From NCBI RefSeq assembly GCF_003672135.1, contig NC_039519.1, forward strand, positions 1,550,001 through 1,614,000: a stretch of DNA of 64,000 nucleotides, written 5' to 3'. The first letter of the stretch is position 1. Every line of letters begins with the position of its first letter. Positions 21,981-33,787 of the stretch are shown here, piece after piece. Source of the DNA: Ooceraea biroi (lineage: Eukaryota; Arthropoda; Insecta; Hymenoptera; Formicidae). The notes below the pieces were generated by a model that was not told the origin of the DNA, did not search any database, and saw only the letters and a program-made list of their open reading frames with translations. Both the position numbers and the translations under genes were made by a program.

Positions 21981-22262
21981 TCAAGCGACGCGGTAGCGTC
22001 GCGATGCCAAGTACATAATCAAAAATAAGGTTCCGAACAATGAGAGTCACTGTATAATATCGAGTGTTACCAATTTCATTACATGAACGTCGCGCGCTAC
22101 CAAGTAGCTTATCTGGAATTCATGCCATTTGACAGGTCATATCAACTTATGATTAAAATATCTCAGGAATTAAAGCCGTAATCAAAAATCTAACGGCACT
22201 TGTATAATAAAATATGAATGCGAGCTTTCGATCGCGACCAGTTCGAATAAGATTGGTGCAGT
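21981..22262 (+). mobile_element. Fold-back element, second copy, truncated by insertion
   Basis: It begins TCAA plus the GGTA hairpin (21985-22002), continues atgccaagtac and follows the left arm of the element at 12912-13772. It is cut at 22263 by the noncoding element that begins TGTGACGTCC. Confidence 0.65.
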
Positions 22263-22643
22263 TGTGACGTCCTGACGTCCACCTCACACCCATTTTTTAA
22301 TTTTTTTATTTGCAATATTAATTATTAATGTATAACCGCTGATAGTTATTTTTGAGCGCCATCATTAATTACCATTTTTGCTTCACTACTTATTATTAAC
22401 CACAGGCTTACGTACAGTAGTCTGTTATTAACCTAACCAAGAATATTATTTACTTAGCAACCTAACCGACACATTTATTATGTTAAAAGCTTTAGCTTGA
22501 TACTAGTTTTAATATAAAAATATATGAAGTAATAATATTAACATATATAAAGGGAAAAGAAAATATTAAAAGCACAAAAACAGTACATATGTATAACTTA
22601 GTTATTATGCTTTATGATAGATTTATTTAATTAATATAGTCAC

Positions 22644-22683
<40 letters not shown>

Positions 22684-24055
22684 TATCTAAAACATAAAAA
22701 CACAAAAACATACATAAAATCAGTAAAATATATAAAAACAGTTTTATATGTTCAAGCAGTTAAATAAAATACTTTTGAAACATTTATCATTAATAATTTG
22801 ATAGATTTATAATATAATATTACGAGATTGGTAATATTTAAGATTGTTTGTAATGTAATACCATGAAGGTTTTTGTAGGTGTAGCAAAACCATTGAGCTA
22901 CTTAATATTGTTTATTATATAGAAAGTATTAATGTGAGTTGTAATAATTGAAAGAATTGGTTTGGAAATATATCTTATTATATGGTTATATAGCCAGTGA
23001 TAAGTATTACAAACTTGGCTTAATACATTTGGGTTCTTGACGGGATAAAATATTTAATTATTTTTATAACAAAGAAACAAATGGATTTGAAATGGATTTT
23101 ATTATACTATAGTAAAGTCCTTTGCAAGTAGGTAATTTTCGGTAAAACCGATAGGGCCGGTTATTATATAAAAACGGGAAAAATCAATTAGTTATTTAAG
23201 ACAAGAGTAAAAATAATGCCGGCGGAATTGAGTTTGATTAAGTGACGGTGTAGCTTTGATAGTTATTATAATTTACGGAGACATTTGGTGTTGATTGTTG
23301 TACAAGGTCATAAGTTGTCATTAATAACAATTAAAGGAGAAAATTTTGGAATTAATTTTATTATACACTGAAATAGTTTTTGTGAGTGTAGTAAATTGTA
23401 TTACCACATTTGAAGTGATTTATCGTATTAAAAATTAAAGATTATTTTATTAACATAAAAGGAGAAACATTTTATGAGTAAAAGAATGAAGAATAGTTAT
23501 CTACAATCTTAGTCAAAAAGAAGTACGTATTTAAAGTTACGTAATTGCAATAAAATTTTACTAAATTTTTTGGGTCTAAAATTTGAACCGTAAGGAAATA
23601 ATTTGTTATAATTATATTGAAGCATCTAGGTCATAAGAGGAAACTAATAGGGACCTCAGATTTTGAAAATAATCATTTTTACGGAAGTGACCAACAACTT
23701 TTGGGAATCATCATTTTTAGCTAGGCTGATGGTACCTGTGATGAAATTTTTCTTATCGCACCACGGGATCATTGAGATACCACAAAAATTGCAAAGTCAC
23801 TATTTGTTAAACAAATCAGTGTTATTTTTCAATATGTATAGTGTAGAAAGTTTTAATGAAAGATTAATAGTTTAGAAGTTACAAAGTTAAAAACAATTAA
23901 AGTCAAAATCAATTAGTGAACAATTTAATATAAAAGGAAATAAGGTGTTTAACCCAAAAATATTAAGAAAAGAATAAATCGTTAATTAATTATGAATAAA
24001 AGTATATTACACATGGTATTACATTCATAGTAAGGATTATTGAATTTATTACGCA
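22263..24055 (-). mobile_element. Noncoding A/B-type element, half copy (left arm)
   Basis: The terminus TGTGACGTCCTGACGTCC at 22263 is the complement of the end of copy B (58609). Bases up to about 24055 match 58609-56990 with modest divergence, including an ACCATCAGC block and a (TA)n run (22645-22682). There is no coding sequence beyond short AT-rich frames. The palindrome centre lies inside this element. Confidence 0.75.
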
Positions 24056-24056
24056 T

Positions 24057-25358
24057 TTAATTCTTTTCTTTAAATATTCTTTGGGTTTAAACCAATTATT
24101 TTTTACCTTTTATATTAAATTGTTCACTAATTGATTTTTGACTTTAATTGGTTTTTAACTTTGTAACTTCTTAAACTATTAATATTTCATTAAAACTTTC
24201 TACACTATAAATATTGAAAAATAACCTGATTTGTTTAACAAATAGTGACTTTGCAATTTTTTGGTTTCTCAATGATCCCGTGGTGCGATAAGAAAAATTT
24301 CATCACAGGTACCATCAGCCTAGCTAAAAATGATGATTCCCAAAAGTTGTTGGTCACTTCCGTAAAAATGATTATTTTCAAAATCTGAGGTCCCTATTAG
24401 TTTCCTCTTATGACCTAGATGCTTCAATATAATTATAACAAATTATTTCCTTACGGTTCAAATTTTAGACCCAAAAAATTTAGTAAAATTTTATTGCAAT
24501 TACGTAACTTTAAATACGTACTTCTTTTTGACTAAGATTGTAGATAACTATTCTTCATTCTTTTACTCATAAAATGTTTCTCCTTTTATGTTAATAAAAT
24601 AATCTTTAATTTTTTATACGATAAATCACTTCAAATGTGGTAATACAATTTACTACACTCACAAAAACTATTTCAGTGTATAATAAAATTAATTCCAAAA
24701 TTTTCTCCTTTAATTGTTATTAATGACAACTTATGACCTTGTACAACAATCAACACCAAATGTCTCCGTAAATTATAATAACTATCAAAGCTACACCGTC
24801 ACTTAATCAAACTCAATTCCGCCGGCATTATTTTTACTCTTGTCTTAAATAACTAATTGATTTTTCCCGTTTTTATATAATAACCGACCCTATTGGTTTT
24901 ACCGAAAATTACCTACTTGCAAAGGACTTTACTATAGTATAATAAAATCCATTTCAAATCCATTTGTTTCTTTGTTATAAAAAATAATTAAATATTTTAT
25001 CCCGTCAAGAACCCAAATGTATTAAGCCAAGTTTGTAATACTTATCACTGGCTATATAACCATATAATAAGATATATTTCCAAACCAATTCTTTCAATTA
25101 TTACAACTCACATTAATACTTTCTATATAATAAACAATATTAAGTAGCTCAATGGTTTTGCTACACCTACAAAAACCTTCATGGTATTACATTACAAACA
25201 ATCTTAAATATTACCAATCTCGTAATATTATATTATAAATCTATCAAATTATTAATGATAAATGTTTCAAAAGTATTTTATTTAACTGCTTGAACATATA
25301 AAACTGTTTTTATATATTTTACTGATTTTATGTATGTTTTTGTGTTTTTATGTTTTAG

Positions 25359-25399
<41 letters not shown>

Positions 25400-25780
25400 C
25401 GTGACTATATTAATTAAATAAATCTATCATAAAGCATAATAACTAAGTTATACATATGTACTGTTTTGTGCTTTTAATATTTTCTTTTCCCTTTATATAT
25501 GTTAATATTATTACTTCATATATTTTTATATTAAAACTAGTATCAAGCTAAAGCTTTTAACATAATAAATGTGTCGGTTAGGTTGCTAAGTAAATAATAT
25601 TCTTGGTTAGGTTAATAACAGACTACTGTACGTAAGCCTGTGGTTAATAATAAGTAGTGAAGCAAAAATGGTAATTATTGATGGCGCTCAAAAATAACTA
25701 TCAGCGGTTATACATTAATAATTAATATTGCAAATAAAAAAATTAAAAAATGGGTGTGAGGTGGACGTCAGGACGTCACA
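24057..25780 (+). mobile_element. Noncoding A/B-type element, half copy (right arm)
   Basis: It matches 57070-58609 in the same orientation and ends GGACGTCACA at 25780. It contains a (TA)n run near 25362-25395. No gene. Confidence 0.75.
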
Positions 25781-26998
25781 ACTGCACCAATCTTATTCGA
25801 ACTGGTCGCGATCGAAAGCTCGCATTCATATTTTATTATACAAGTGCCGTTAGATTTTTGATTACGGCTTTAATTCCTGAGATATTTTAATCATAAGTTG
25901 ATATGACCTGTCAAATGGCATGAATTCCAGATAAGCTACTTGGTAGCGCGCGACGTTCATGTAATGAAATTGGTAACACTCGATATTATACAGTGACTCT
26001 CATTGTTCGGAACCTTATTTTTGATTATGTACTTGGCATCGCGACGCTACCGCGTCGCTTGATTAAAATTGTTTTGCTAAAATCAAACATGAGTCAAATT
26101 AACCAGATATATATGTTTGATTTTTAAACGGGAACAAAATAGAACACAATTTGTGTTTGATTATTAAAAGTCAAACAGATTTATATTTCAAACACTTTCT
26201 AATTACACACTTATGAAACAAACACTTACAAACTTAAGCACTAAATTCTTACAAAATTTCAACAAACCAGATGGCGCTCGCGGCGCAGTTTCTCGCGAGC
26301 AAGAGTTGCCTAACAAGGTATTTATTAAATCGCGATACACTGGGAATATCTGATAATCTGATGGTCGGACTAAGATGCAGTAATCTCTCGCTCTAGGAAC
26401 CAATTCATCCACTACGCGCCAACAAATTCGTTAGACTTAAACCATATAAACATATGATTTGCAGGAAATTTCAATTAAATAGAAAATCAGACACCTTACG
26501 CGTGTAATATAATTAACCACAAACCCAACACTTATAAATGTTTGAAATGTCAAACATTAATAAACATCTTGAAAACTGCGACAACGAAAGTGTTTGAAAT
26601 TTCAAACACTTATTATTTAGAGTGTAGAATATCCTATAGAATATATAGAGAAACAGTCCATAAACATACGCAAAATGTTCATAGAATATGCTACAGAATA
26701 TTTATAGAACATTCAGAGAATGTGAGTTTTTGCCTACTTCAAATGTTCCATGGAAGGTTCACAGAAACTCTGAAGCATTATATGAGAATATTCTAAACAT
26801 TCTCCGATATTATTCTATGAATGATCATAGAACGATCTTGTGCTGTATGGGTATCTATGTCCACTACGAAGCTATCACAAATATTTATTAGATGTTATTC
26901 ATATCCATGTTCACAAAAAAGCTACTGAAGATATCCACTAGATATTCACATGTTATCCACATATCTATGTCCACTACGAAGCTATCACAAATATTTAT
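25781..26998 (-). repeat. Mirror of 21046-22262: fold-back copy, TGTTTGA repeats, array remnant
   Basis: The complement of the left-arm segment. The truncated fold-back copy lies at about 25781-26062 with the GGTA hairpin near 26042-26059. The 24-bp palindrome is at about 26589-26612, and the ~120-bp array remnant is at 26845-26998. No gene. Confidence 0.8.
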
Positions 26999-27641
26999 AT
27001 GATCAAACGAACTCCTGAGTAAAGTTCGATCATAATTATGCGTATGTTTCGTCCGAGTAGACAATGTAGTCATGCTCCATGCTACTCCCTTCCAACAAGC
27101 ATCTTTAAAGCTTCGCGCCAAAAACAAAGATTTGCGCTCGCGATTACCGTCGCATTAGCGCCGCCTCGCCGCGCGTGCGCGATACGTCTTCATGATTTAA
27201 AGCACGTCACAAATCGAAAAGGGGGAAGAAACACGAAGTGCACAGTATTCCCTGAGTGAGGGTGGGAGAGTCTACTCGGACGAAGCATACGCATAATTAT
27301 GATCGAACTTCACTCAGGAGTTCGTTTAATCATATAATTATGCTCTGCATTCGTCCGAGTAGACAATGTAGCTATTCAAAGCTGACGATTTGTGATCAGT
27401 TGAGTTTATTCCTGCGAGACAGCCGGAATTAGTTATATATGTATGGAACCCTGAGTATAGGGTTTAAGTAAGTGTACAAAGTATAACATACATAATAATA
27501 ACACAAAACAGAATAGTATGAATAAACGCCGGAAAACAACAATGTTAACTTAAACATATGACGAATACGAAAAGTAAACAGGTCAAATTAAATATATTAA
27601 ATATATGAAAATAGCACGAAACATGTAATCGTAAATAAGTT

Positions 27642-28556
27642 TTAACTGTTTAAAATAATCGTGCGTGCCACATCTGTCGATGGCATAATAGGCCTGTTAT
27701 AAAAATTTGCGAAAGTGGAGGAATTCTGAGACCAGCCTGCCGTCTTACGAATATCCTCAATGCTAATACCGCGCCGAGCCGCCGCTGAGGATCCAGCGTG
27801 GCGAGTGGTATACGTCGAAAAAACAGAGGTATTGATTTCTCCCTCAGAGAGAGTCAATCGAATCCACCGACTAATTGTCTGAGTGGATGCTTTCCGTATG
27901 GGTTTCTTGAAAGTAACAAATAAGGCCGAAGGAGGCTCTGCAAAGTGCTTCCGGTTTTCTCTACGTATAAGCGTAGGAGTGGAACGATCGATAGGGCAGG
28001 TTGGTCCTCAAAATGATGAAATATCATAACCGGTTGACATTGGTTTATCCTCGAAGTTTTAACCCGGTCCGGCACCTTAATAATAACGGAATTTCTGAGG
28101 AACTATATATTATCGCGTTGTATGAGAGATAACGTCTGTACCTCTGGACCGAGGCGAGAATTAACAGTGTGGCTAATTTACGAGTGAGCAATTCTAAACT
28201 CACGGCTTCATGTGGCCATAGCGAGGCCAAGTACGTGATAACAGGCGTTGGATCCCATGTCAATGCGTACTTGGGTTTAGAGGGTTTTAAGACGGATACT
28301 CCCTTGAAGAATCGTCTAATTCTTTCGTCGGAGCCAACACCACTATTCGTTATCAATGATATTGCTGATCGATATGAATTGAGGTACCGTAAGACGTGAT
28401 ATTACGAAATTGTGCGGCTAAAAACTGAGAACTAGTGTCGAATGAGGTTGAAACCAGTCAACGTTGCGCTCGGCACAAAAGGACCACTAGAGCCTGATGG
28501 GTTTATTATATTGGACTAGAGTTGAATTAGCAAGAGATGCCAGGGCTACCTCTAGC
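27642..28556 (-). pseudogene. DIRS tyrosine recombinase (right-arm copy)
   Basis: The TTRHAGSSAA box and FYNRP motif are preserved in 27642-27857. Single-base losses opposite 20109 and 19898 shift the frame, in addition to nonsense positions shared with the left copy. Confidence 0.8.
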
Positions 28557-30420
28557 GACTCCTCCGGAAATCTCTTTCGGCGAAACGCTTGCCGGATAAT
28601 CTCCCTGCAATCAGGGGAATGTTGTGCCACGTTGGGTGTTGACTCCTGAAGGGGGAAATTAAAAGGTTAGGATTTGGCTCAAAAGCAATTATGTCTGAAA
28701 TACATAATTTATGAAAAACTGGGAACCACGGTTGAGCTGGCCATCTGGGAACCACTAAAACACCCACTGCTCCATCATTGACTATTTTCCGTAAAACTCT
28801 AGTAATTAATATGAAAGGTGGAAAGGCATAAAAATAAAATTCACTCCAATCTAACGTAAAAGCATCGATGCGGTCGCGAACGGATCCGGAAACCAAGAAA
28901 CGAAGACCTTGCACTTTGCGTTGATATAGGACGCAAAGAGATCGACGTCGAAAGGCCCAAAATGCTCTAAAATTCTGTCGAAAGAGCGGGAATTGATCTC
29001 CCACTCGGTTTCAATCGAAACTATTCGAGATTCTCTGTCTGCCACGACGTTATCGGCAGATCGAATGTAAGATACAAAAAGATATAAATCGCGAGATTCG
29101 CACCATTGCCAAATCGACTTTGCAAGAGCTGAAAGTTTCGGAAATCGCGAGGAACCGCCCTTGTTGATGTAAGCAATTGCTGTCGTATTATCGACACGGA
29201 GTAATATGTCTCGGGAGTGGAGATCATCCACGAAAGAGCGGAGAGCGTATTCCACAGCCTTCAATTCGAGAAAATTGATATGCTCATCTCTATCCTGGTC
29301 TGACCACCAGCCGTGTGTTTGCTTCCTACCCATAGAGGCACCCCAACCGGAAGGTGAAGCATCTGAAAAGATTACGTGAGAAAACTTCCGTTTTAGTAAT
29401 GATCTTTCAATCGGTGGGGAGCGTAACTTGTGCAGCCACCACTTGAAATCGGCTTGGAGTGATGTGGGTAGCATCATACGAGCGTCGTAATCATTATTAG
29501 AGTTTAAGCAAGCGAGGAACTTCTGCCTCTCAAAGTCTCGAATGTATACGAATCCATAAGTAACTGTTCGGCCAATGGAATTTAGCGTTCCTATGAGCCT
29601 CGCAAAATCTCGAATCTTGCAAGATTGTTTATTGGAGAATTTGCGCAGATGTTCAAGTATAACTATTCTCTTATCTTCTGGTAAGGATATAGTCATTTTG
29701 AAGGAGTCCAATATAAAACCTAAATACTTTCTCCGTTGGCTTGGGACGAGCTCGCACTTTCGTGGATTAATAAGAAAACCCAAATGATCAAGCAACTGGA
29801 GAGTTGCTTTGACGTTTGCGGCGCAGTCCTGAAAAGTGTCACCGAACAGTAAAGAATCATCTAGATAAAACGATAGACAAATAACCCTCTCGCGTAAAGT
29901 TGGGATCACTGGCTTCATTATTTTTGTAATATATACGGGGCCGAAGAAAGACCAACTGGTAGGGCAGAAAATTTCAAAGATTTCCTCCTGGAACGAAAAC
30001 CGTAGGTATTTACGGTGGGTGACGTGAATTGGAACAACAAATAGGAATCTTCCAAATCGATCGAAGCCATAAAAGAACCCGGAGATAGTAATCGGGTGGC
30101 CGTCGTTAAGTCCTCTAGCTTAAAATGAGGTGCAAAAATATATTCGTTAAGAGGTTGAGATTCAAGATAAATCGCTTGCCGCCGGATGCCTTGTCTATCA
30201 AAAAATAGGAAGACAGATATTGCTCTGGTACAAAGTCAACGCGTTGAACAGCACCCTTCGTAAGAAGGCGGTCAATCTCTGCTGCACAAAGAGAGCGTTC
30301 GGACTCGCTCAACTGTGGTTCCTCGTAAATATGGCCGAGAAGGAGGGATTTTGAGAAAAGGGAAGTTTGTATCCCGATATTGCATTCAAGATCCTCCTGT
30401 CATTAGTGATTCTGGATCAG
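28552..30420 (-). pseudogene. DIRS RT/RNase H (right-arm copy)
   Basis: The YLDD motif, RNase H and C-terminal domain remain recognisable in 28851-29918. An extra T just before YLDD and a lost C opposite 19170 break the frame into three pieces, and the N-terminal part (30115-30312) is separated by a further indel. Confidence 0.8.
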
Positions 30421-30460
30421 CCGTCTACGAAATCTAGCCAGTCGCCAGCAGTGCTCACCT

Positions 30461-31911
30461 CTAACGGTGGTATCGGGAGCTCCTCGTTCGAGAACTCGAT
30501 CGGCGTCTCGTCGATCGCGGCGCAGCCTTTGCCTCTCGACGAGACTTTGGTTTGTAAGCAAAGGCTTTCGCGTTTCCCTGCGAAGAAGACTTTGGCTGAA
30601 ATTGAGGTTTCGCCGTACTTAAAGTACCCGGTTTCGAAGCTGGTGGGTGTAGAGTAGTCAGGCCCTTAATTAATCGATTTGCCGCCGCAGCTTCCTTCAT
30701 CTTGCTTAAATATTGCTCGCCGAAAAGCTGAGTATCAATAGGAGAGTCTCTAACGCGTTTCTGGCCGATGGGGTCAGCATCGGAATATAATTATTCCGTG
30801 CTTTAATAAGCACGTCTATCTTCGAAACGTGATGTATATGCGAGAGCAAACGACCTGTATCGCTCGCCAACTCAAAAATGCGTTTGCCATCCCATTGCTC
30901 TTCCGGCTTTAAAAGTTCTGACACCAAATGTGCCTGAGCCGATATAGCTGCTTCGATCATACCTTGCGTGATGACTTGGTAGTCGTCTCTCTTAACGGAA
31001 GTCGATGGCATAACTTGCTTCACTTCCGTGTTGAGTGTAGGAGTTTTAGCAAATTGCAAATTCTGCGGAACGGGGTACTTCTTGCATAGCGCAAGAGTCA
31101 TCTCTTTGGGCAAGCCGCTGACCATTATAGTCGACCAAGTCTTCGCAATAAGATCATGGACGAATGGACCCGTAGCGGCACTATCGAGATTGGCGCCCAT
31201 TAAATCCATTTTGAATGCGGCAACATCGTGCGCTGGATCTACCGGTACCGGTGAAATATGTGGCAACTCTGGTTCGCCCTCATGGAGAACTGCTAAAAAG
31301 AAATATCATACAATCGTTTAGTCGGGTCTCCCTGTACAGGCTCGTGATCATTGAATGATCCATGGACAAGACCATACTCGTGGTAATGGTACGTAGTCCG
31401 AGACTGAAGTATGTCATGCATGCCGGGCGTATCTCTTGGACAGCCGCGCGATCATTAAATGATCGTTGGACAAGACCAAACTCGAGGTAATGGTTCGTAG
31501 TCCTGACATGCAATATGTAATTACTCTGTGCGGTGCCGGAATTCTCCACAACCTTAGTCGGCGAATCGCTGATCGCCTCGATGTCCTGTCCATCCGGTGA
31601 AAAAGACTGCGGGATGACTTCCGGGAGAGGTTAGAATGATGGTCATGGATCTCGTGACGCTTCTCCTGAAGCGGGCTGGACTGAGTTAGCATCTCTAACA
31701 ACTTGTCCAATTTACCTTCCAAATCAGAAACTCTCGAACAGTCCAATGGACGCGAGGATGCCATGGAAAGGTCTTGAAAACGCACTCGGGGGATTCCCCG
31801 TGCACGGTCTGACCGCGGAGATCCATATCGGCGATTTTCCTTGGAAGACTCGTATTCACTCTCGTAAGGGTAATCGCGTGTACGCGATTTGGAACGAGAA
31901 TGTTTCCCCAT
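30461..31911 (-). pseudogene. DIRS Gag-like protein (right-arm copy)
   Basis: The start matches the left copy. A CCCC to CCC change opposite 16408 shifts the frame. The central domain (30706-31266) is intact across the site where the left copy has an extra A, but a missing C then causes a different shift near 30755. Confidence 0.75.
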
Positions 31912-32136
31912 TTTACTAAAATACGGGGAGCGTACGCGGAAACGATGCGCGTTGTTCGGGAGAACAAGAAACACAATGAAGACGTACCGCGCACGCGCGG
32001 CGAGGCGGCGCTAATGCGACGGTAATCGCGAGCGCGAATCTTTGTTTTTAGCGCGAAGCTTTAAAGATGCTTGTTGGAAGGAGTAGCATGGAGCATGACT
32101 ACATTGTCTACTTGGACGAATGCAGAGCATAATTAT

Positions 32137-33528
32137 TAGATGTTATTCATATCCATGTCTACAAAAAAGCTACTGCAGATATCCACTAGATATTCACATA
32201 TTATCCACATCTCTATGTCCACTACAAAGTTATCACAAATATTTATTAGATGTATTCATATCCATGTCCACAAAAAAGCTACTGAAGATATCTACTGGAT
32301 ATTCACATGTTATTCACATTCACATATCTATGTCCACTACGAAGCTATCGCAAATATTTACTAAATGTTATTCATATCTAAAGATCAATAATGACACGAG
32401 ATGTCGCTGTCATCGCGATTTCATGTGGCTGGTTTACTCGTAACTACTGGTGCCAGGCCCTATGCATTGGTAACACTGTGGTCACGTGACACCCGCCATA
32501 TTACCCCCGTGCTACCAATGCACGCACAGGATAAGGCCACTCCCAGTCTCTCAGAACTCTGGGTTCAGTTATCGTTGGCGCGGAAGTGTCGAGTGGTCGA
32601 GTCCATGTGTTGTTAAGAAGAAATTTTTGGGCTTTATTGCGTCATTTCTGCACTTCTCATCATCTCATCATTGGCTGTTTCGCTTCACGTACAAAGTGTC
32701 CAAAGTGTCTCGAAGTCACCGCTGACTATATCAGAGCCCTATGCTCTGAGTGCTATTATACAGAAGTGGCGAGTGTCGATACGTAAAATAAAGGTACGTA
32801 AAATCGATGTTGAGTCGCGGTTGCGGACGGTCACCTTTTGGTCTTCCGATTAAGGCTGCGGTCAAGCTGCCGCTATAAATGTTTCGAAATATTTTCCTTC
32901 TTCTTTCTTTTAATAAAGATAAAAAGAAAATACCTTTTTTGCACTCGGCAAGGCCTTGGACGCCATTAAACCAAGAAGAAGAACGTAATACGTGAGTCGG
33001 TCTTGGACGCCATTAAACCAAGAAGAAGAACGTGATACGTGGTCGGTGTTGAACCGCGGTTAATATAAGGTATTGTGTCTGTTTTGGACGTTTATTGTGC
33101 ACGTAAGTATTTTCTTCATTCCTTCCGATTATTTCATTAGATCAATTAAAACATTATTTGCATGTCAGACTATACACGTACCTAGGAAATATATAAACTG
33201 CGTATCTTATGTTTTCTTATATTATATTCTAAAGCAAAATAGGAACCTTTGTTTTTTAAACAGTAATTAAAAGAATCCGAATATTTCCGTTTGCTTTTTA
33301 TATTTTTAACATCCATATATGCTGTAATATCATGTATATACATATCTCCTAAGCTCACTTTAATATCGTAATTATGTTCTCATGTAGAATTATCAATTTC
33401 TTTCTCCTTTACAGTACTTTTTTATGTGATTTCAATTTGATTTAATAAAAGTATCATCTTTTGGTATATAATTGCTGCTTAAATGTACTGAATCATTAGC
33501 ATAATGTAGTAATCTTTTATAAGCATAC
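32137..33528 (-). repeat. Mirror of 14500-15900: ~120-bp array and noncoding flank
   Basis: The tandem array lies at about 32137-32388, followed by the complement of the 14771-15640 noncoding stretch and the decayed tail of the P-element fragment. No separate gene. Confidence 0.75.
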
Positions 33529-33756
33529 TTAAATTATCGAGAAATTATTATTAACTCTTCCGAGACATCGAATGCAAGAAAAAAAAGTTTCGATATGATC
33601 TTGAGATAGTTTATACATAAGTAAAAATGTTAAAAGGTCTTCAAGAGAAATAGTCTTTCTGATAACTTTAATATATGTATTTTCAAATATAGTGTACACT
33701 AGAGTACTATAATTAGAGTTTGGCCATAAGATAACTACGTTTGATTGGTCCGCCAT
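33529..33756 (-). pseudogene. P-element-like transposase C-terminal fragment (right-arm copy)
   Basis: A 75-residue open frame containing the KLSQDH, FFSCIR and NNN signature of P-element-family transposases. It is the complement of 14282-14510. The frame is continuous here, while the left copy has a one-base difference. Confidence 0.6.
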
Positions 33757-33787
33757 ATCTAGGCAATTTTGCTTCTCTTTTCTATGG

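Larger units (their letters stand above)
11797..24055 (+). repeat. Left arm of a 24-kb palindrome
   Basis: Everything from about 11797 to near 23980 recurs as its complement in 24057-36236. Position pairs sum to about 48030 at the outer edge and 48042 near the centre. The last ~75 bases (to about 24055) form the loop: they match 56990-57070, in complement, in an independent copy of the same element, so the left arm runs naturally through the centre. It contains the fold-back element, P-element fragment, hairpin, DIRS copy and half of noncoding element type A/B. Confidence 0.93.
26999..32136 (-). mobile_element. DIRS-type retrotransposon (right-arm copy), inverted and more damaged
   Basis: The complement of the left-arm DIRS copy, with ITRs near 26999-27195 and 31980-32136 and the internal complementary region near 27268-27380. 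Extra one-base indels break each frame, so no open frame exceeds 355 codons. The lesions are mostly different from those in the left copy. Confidence 0.9.
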
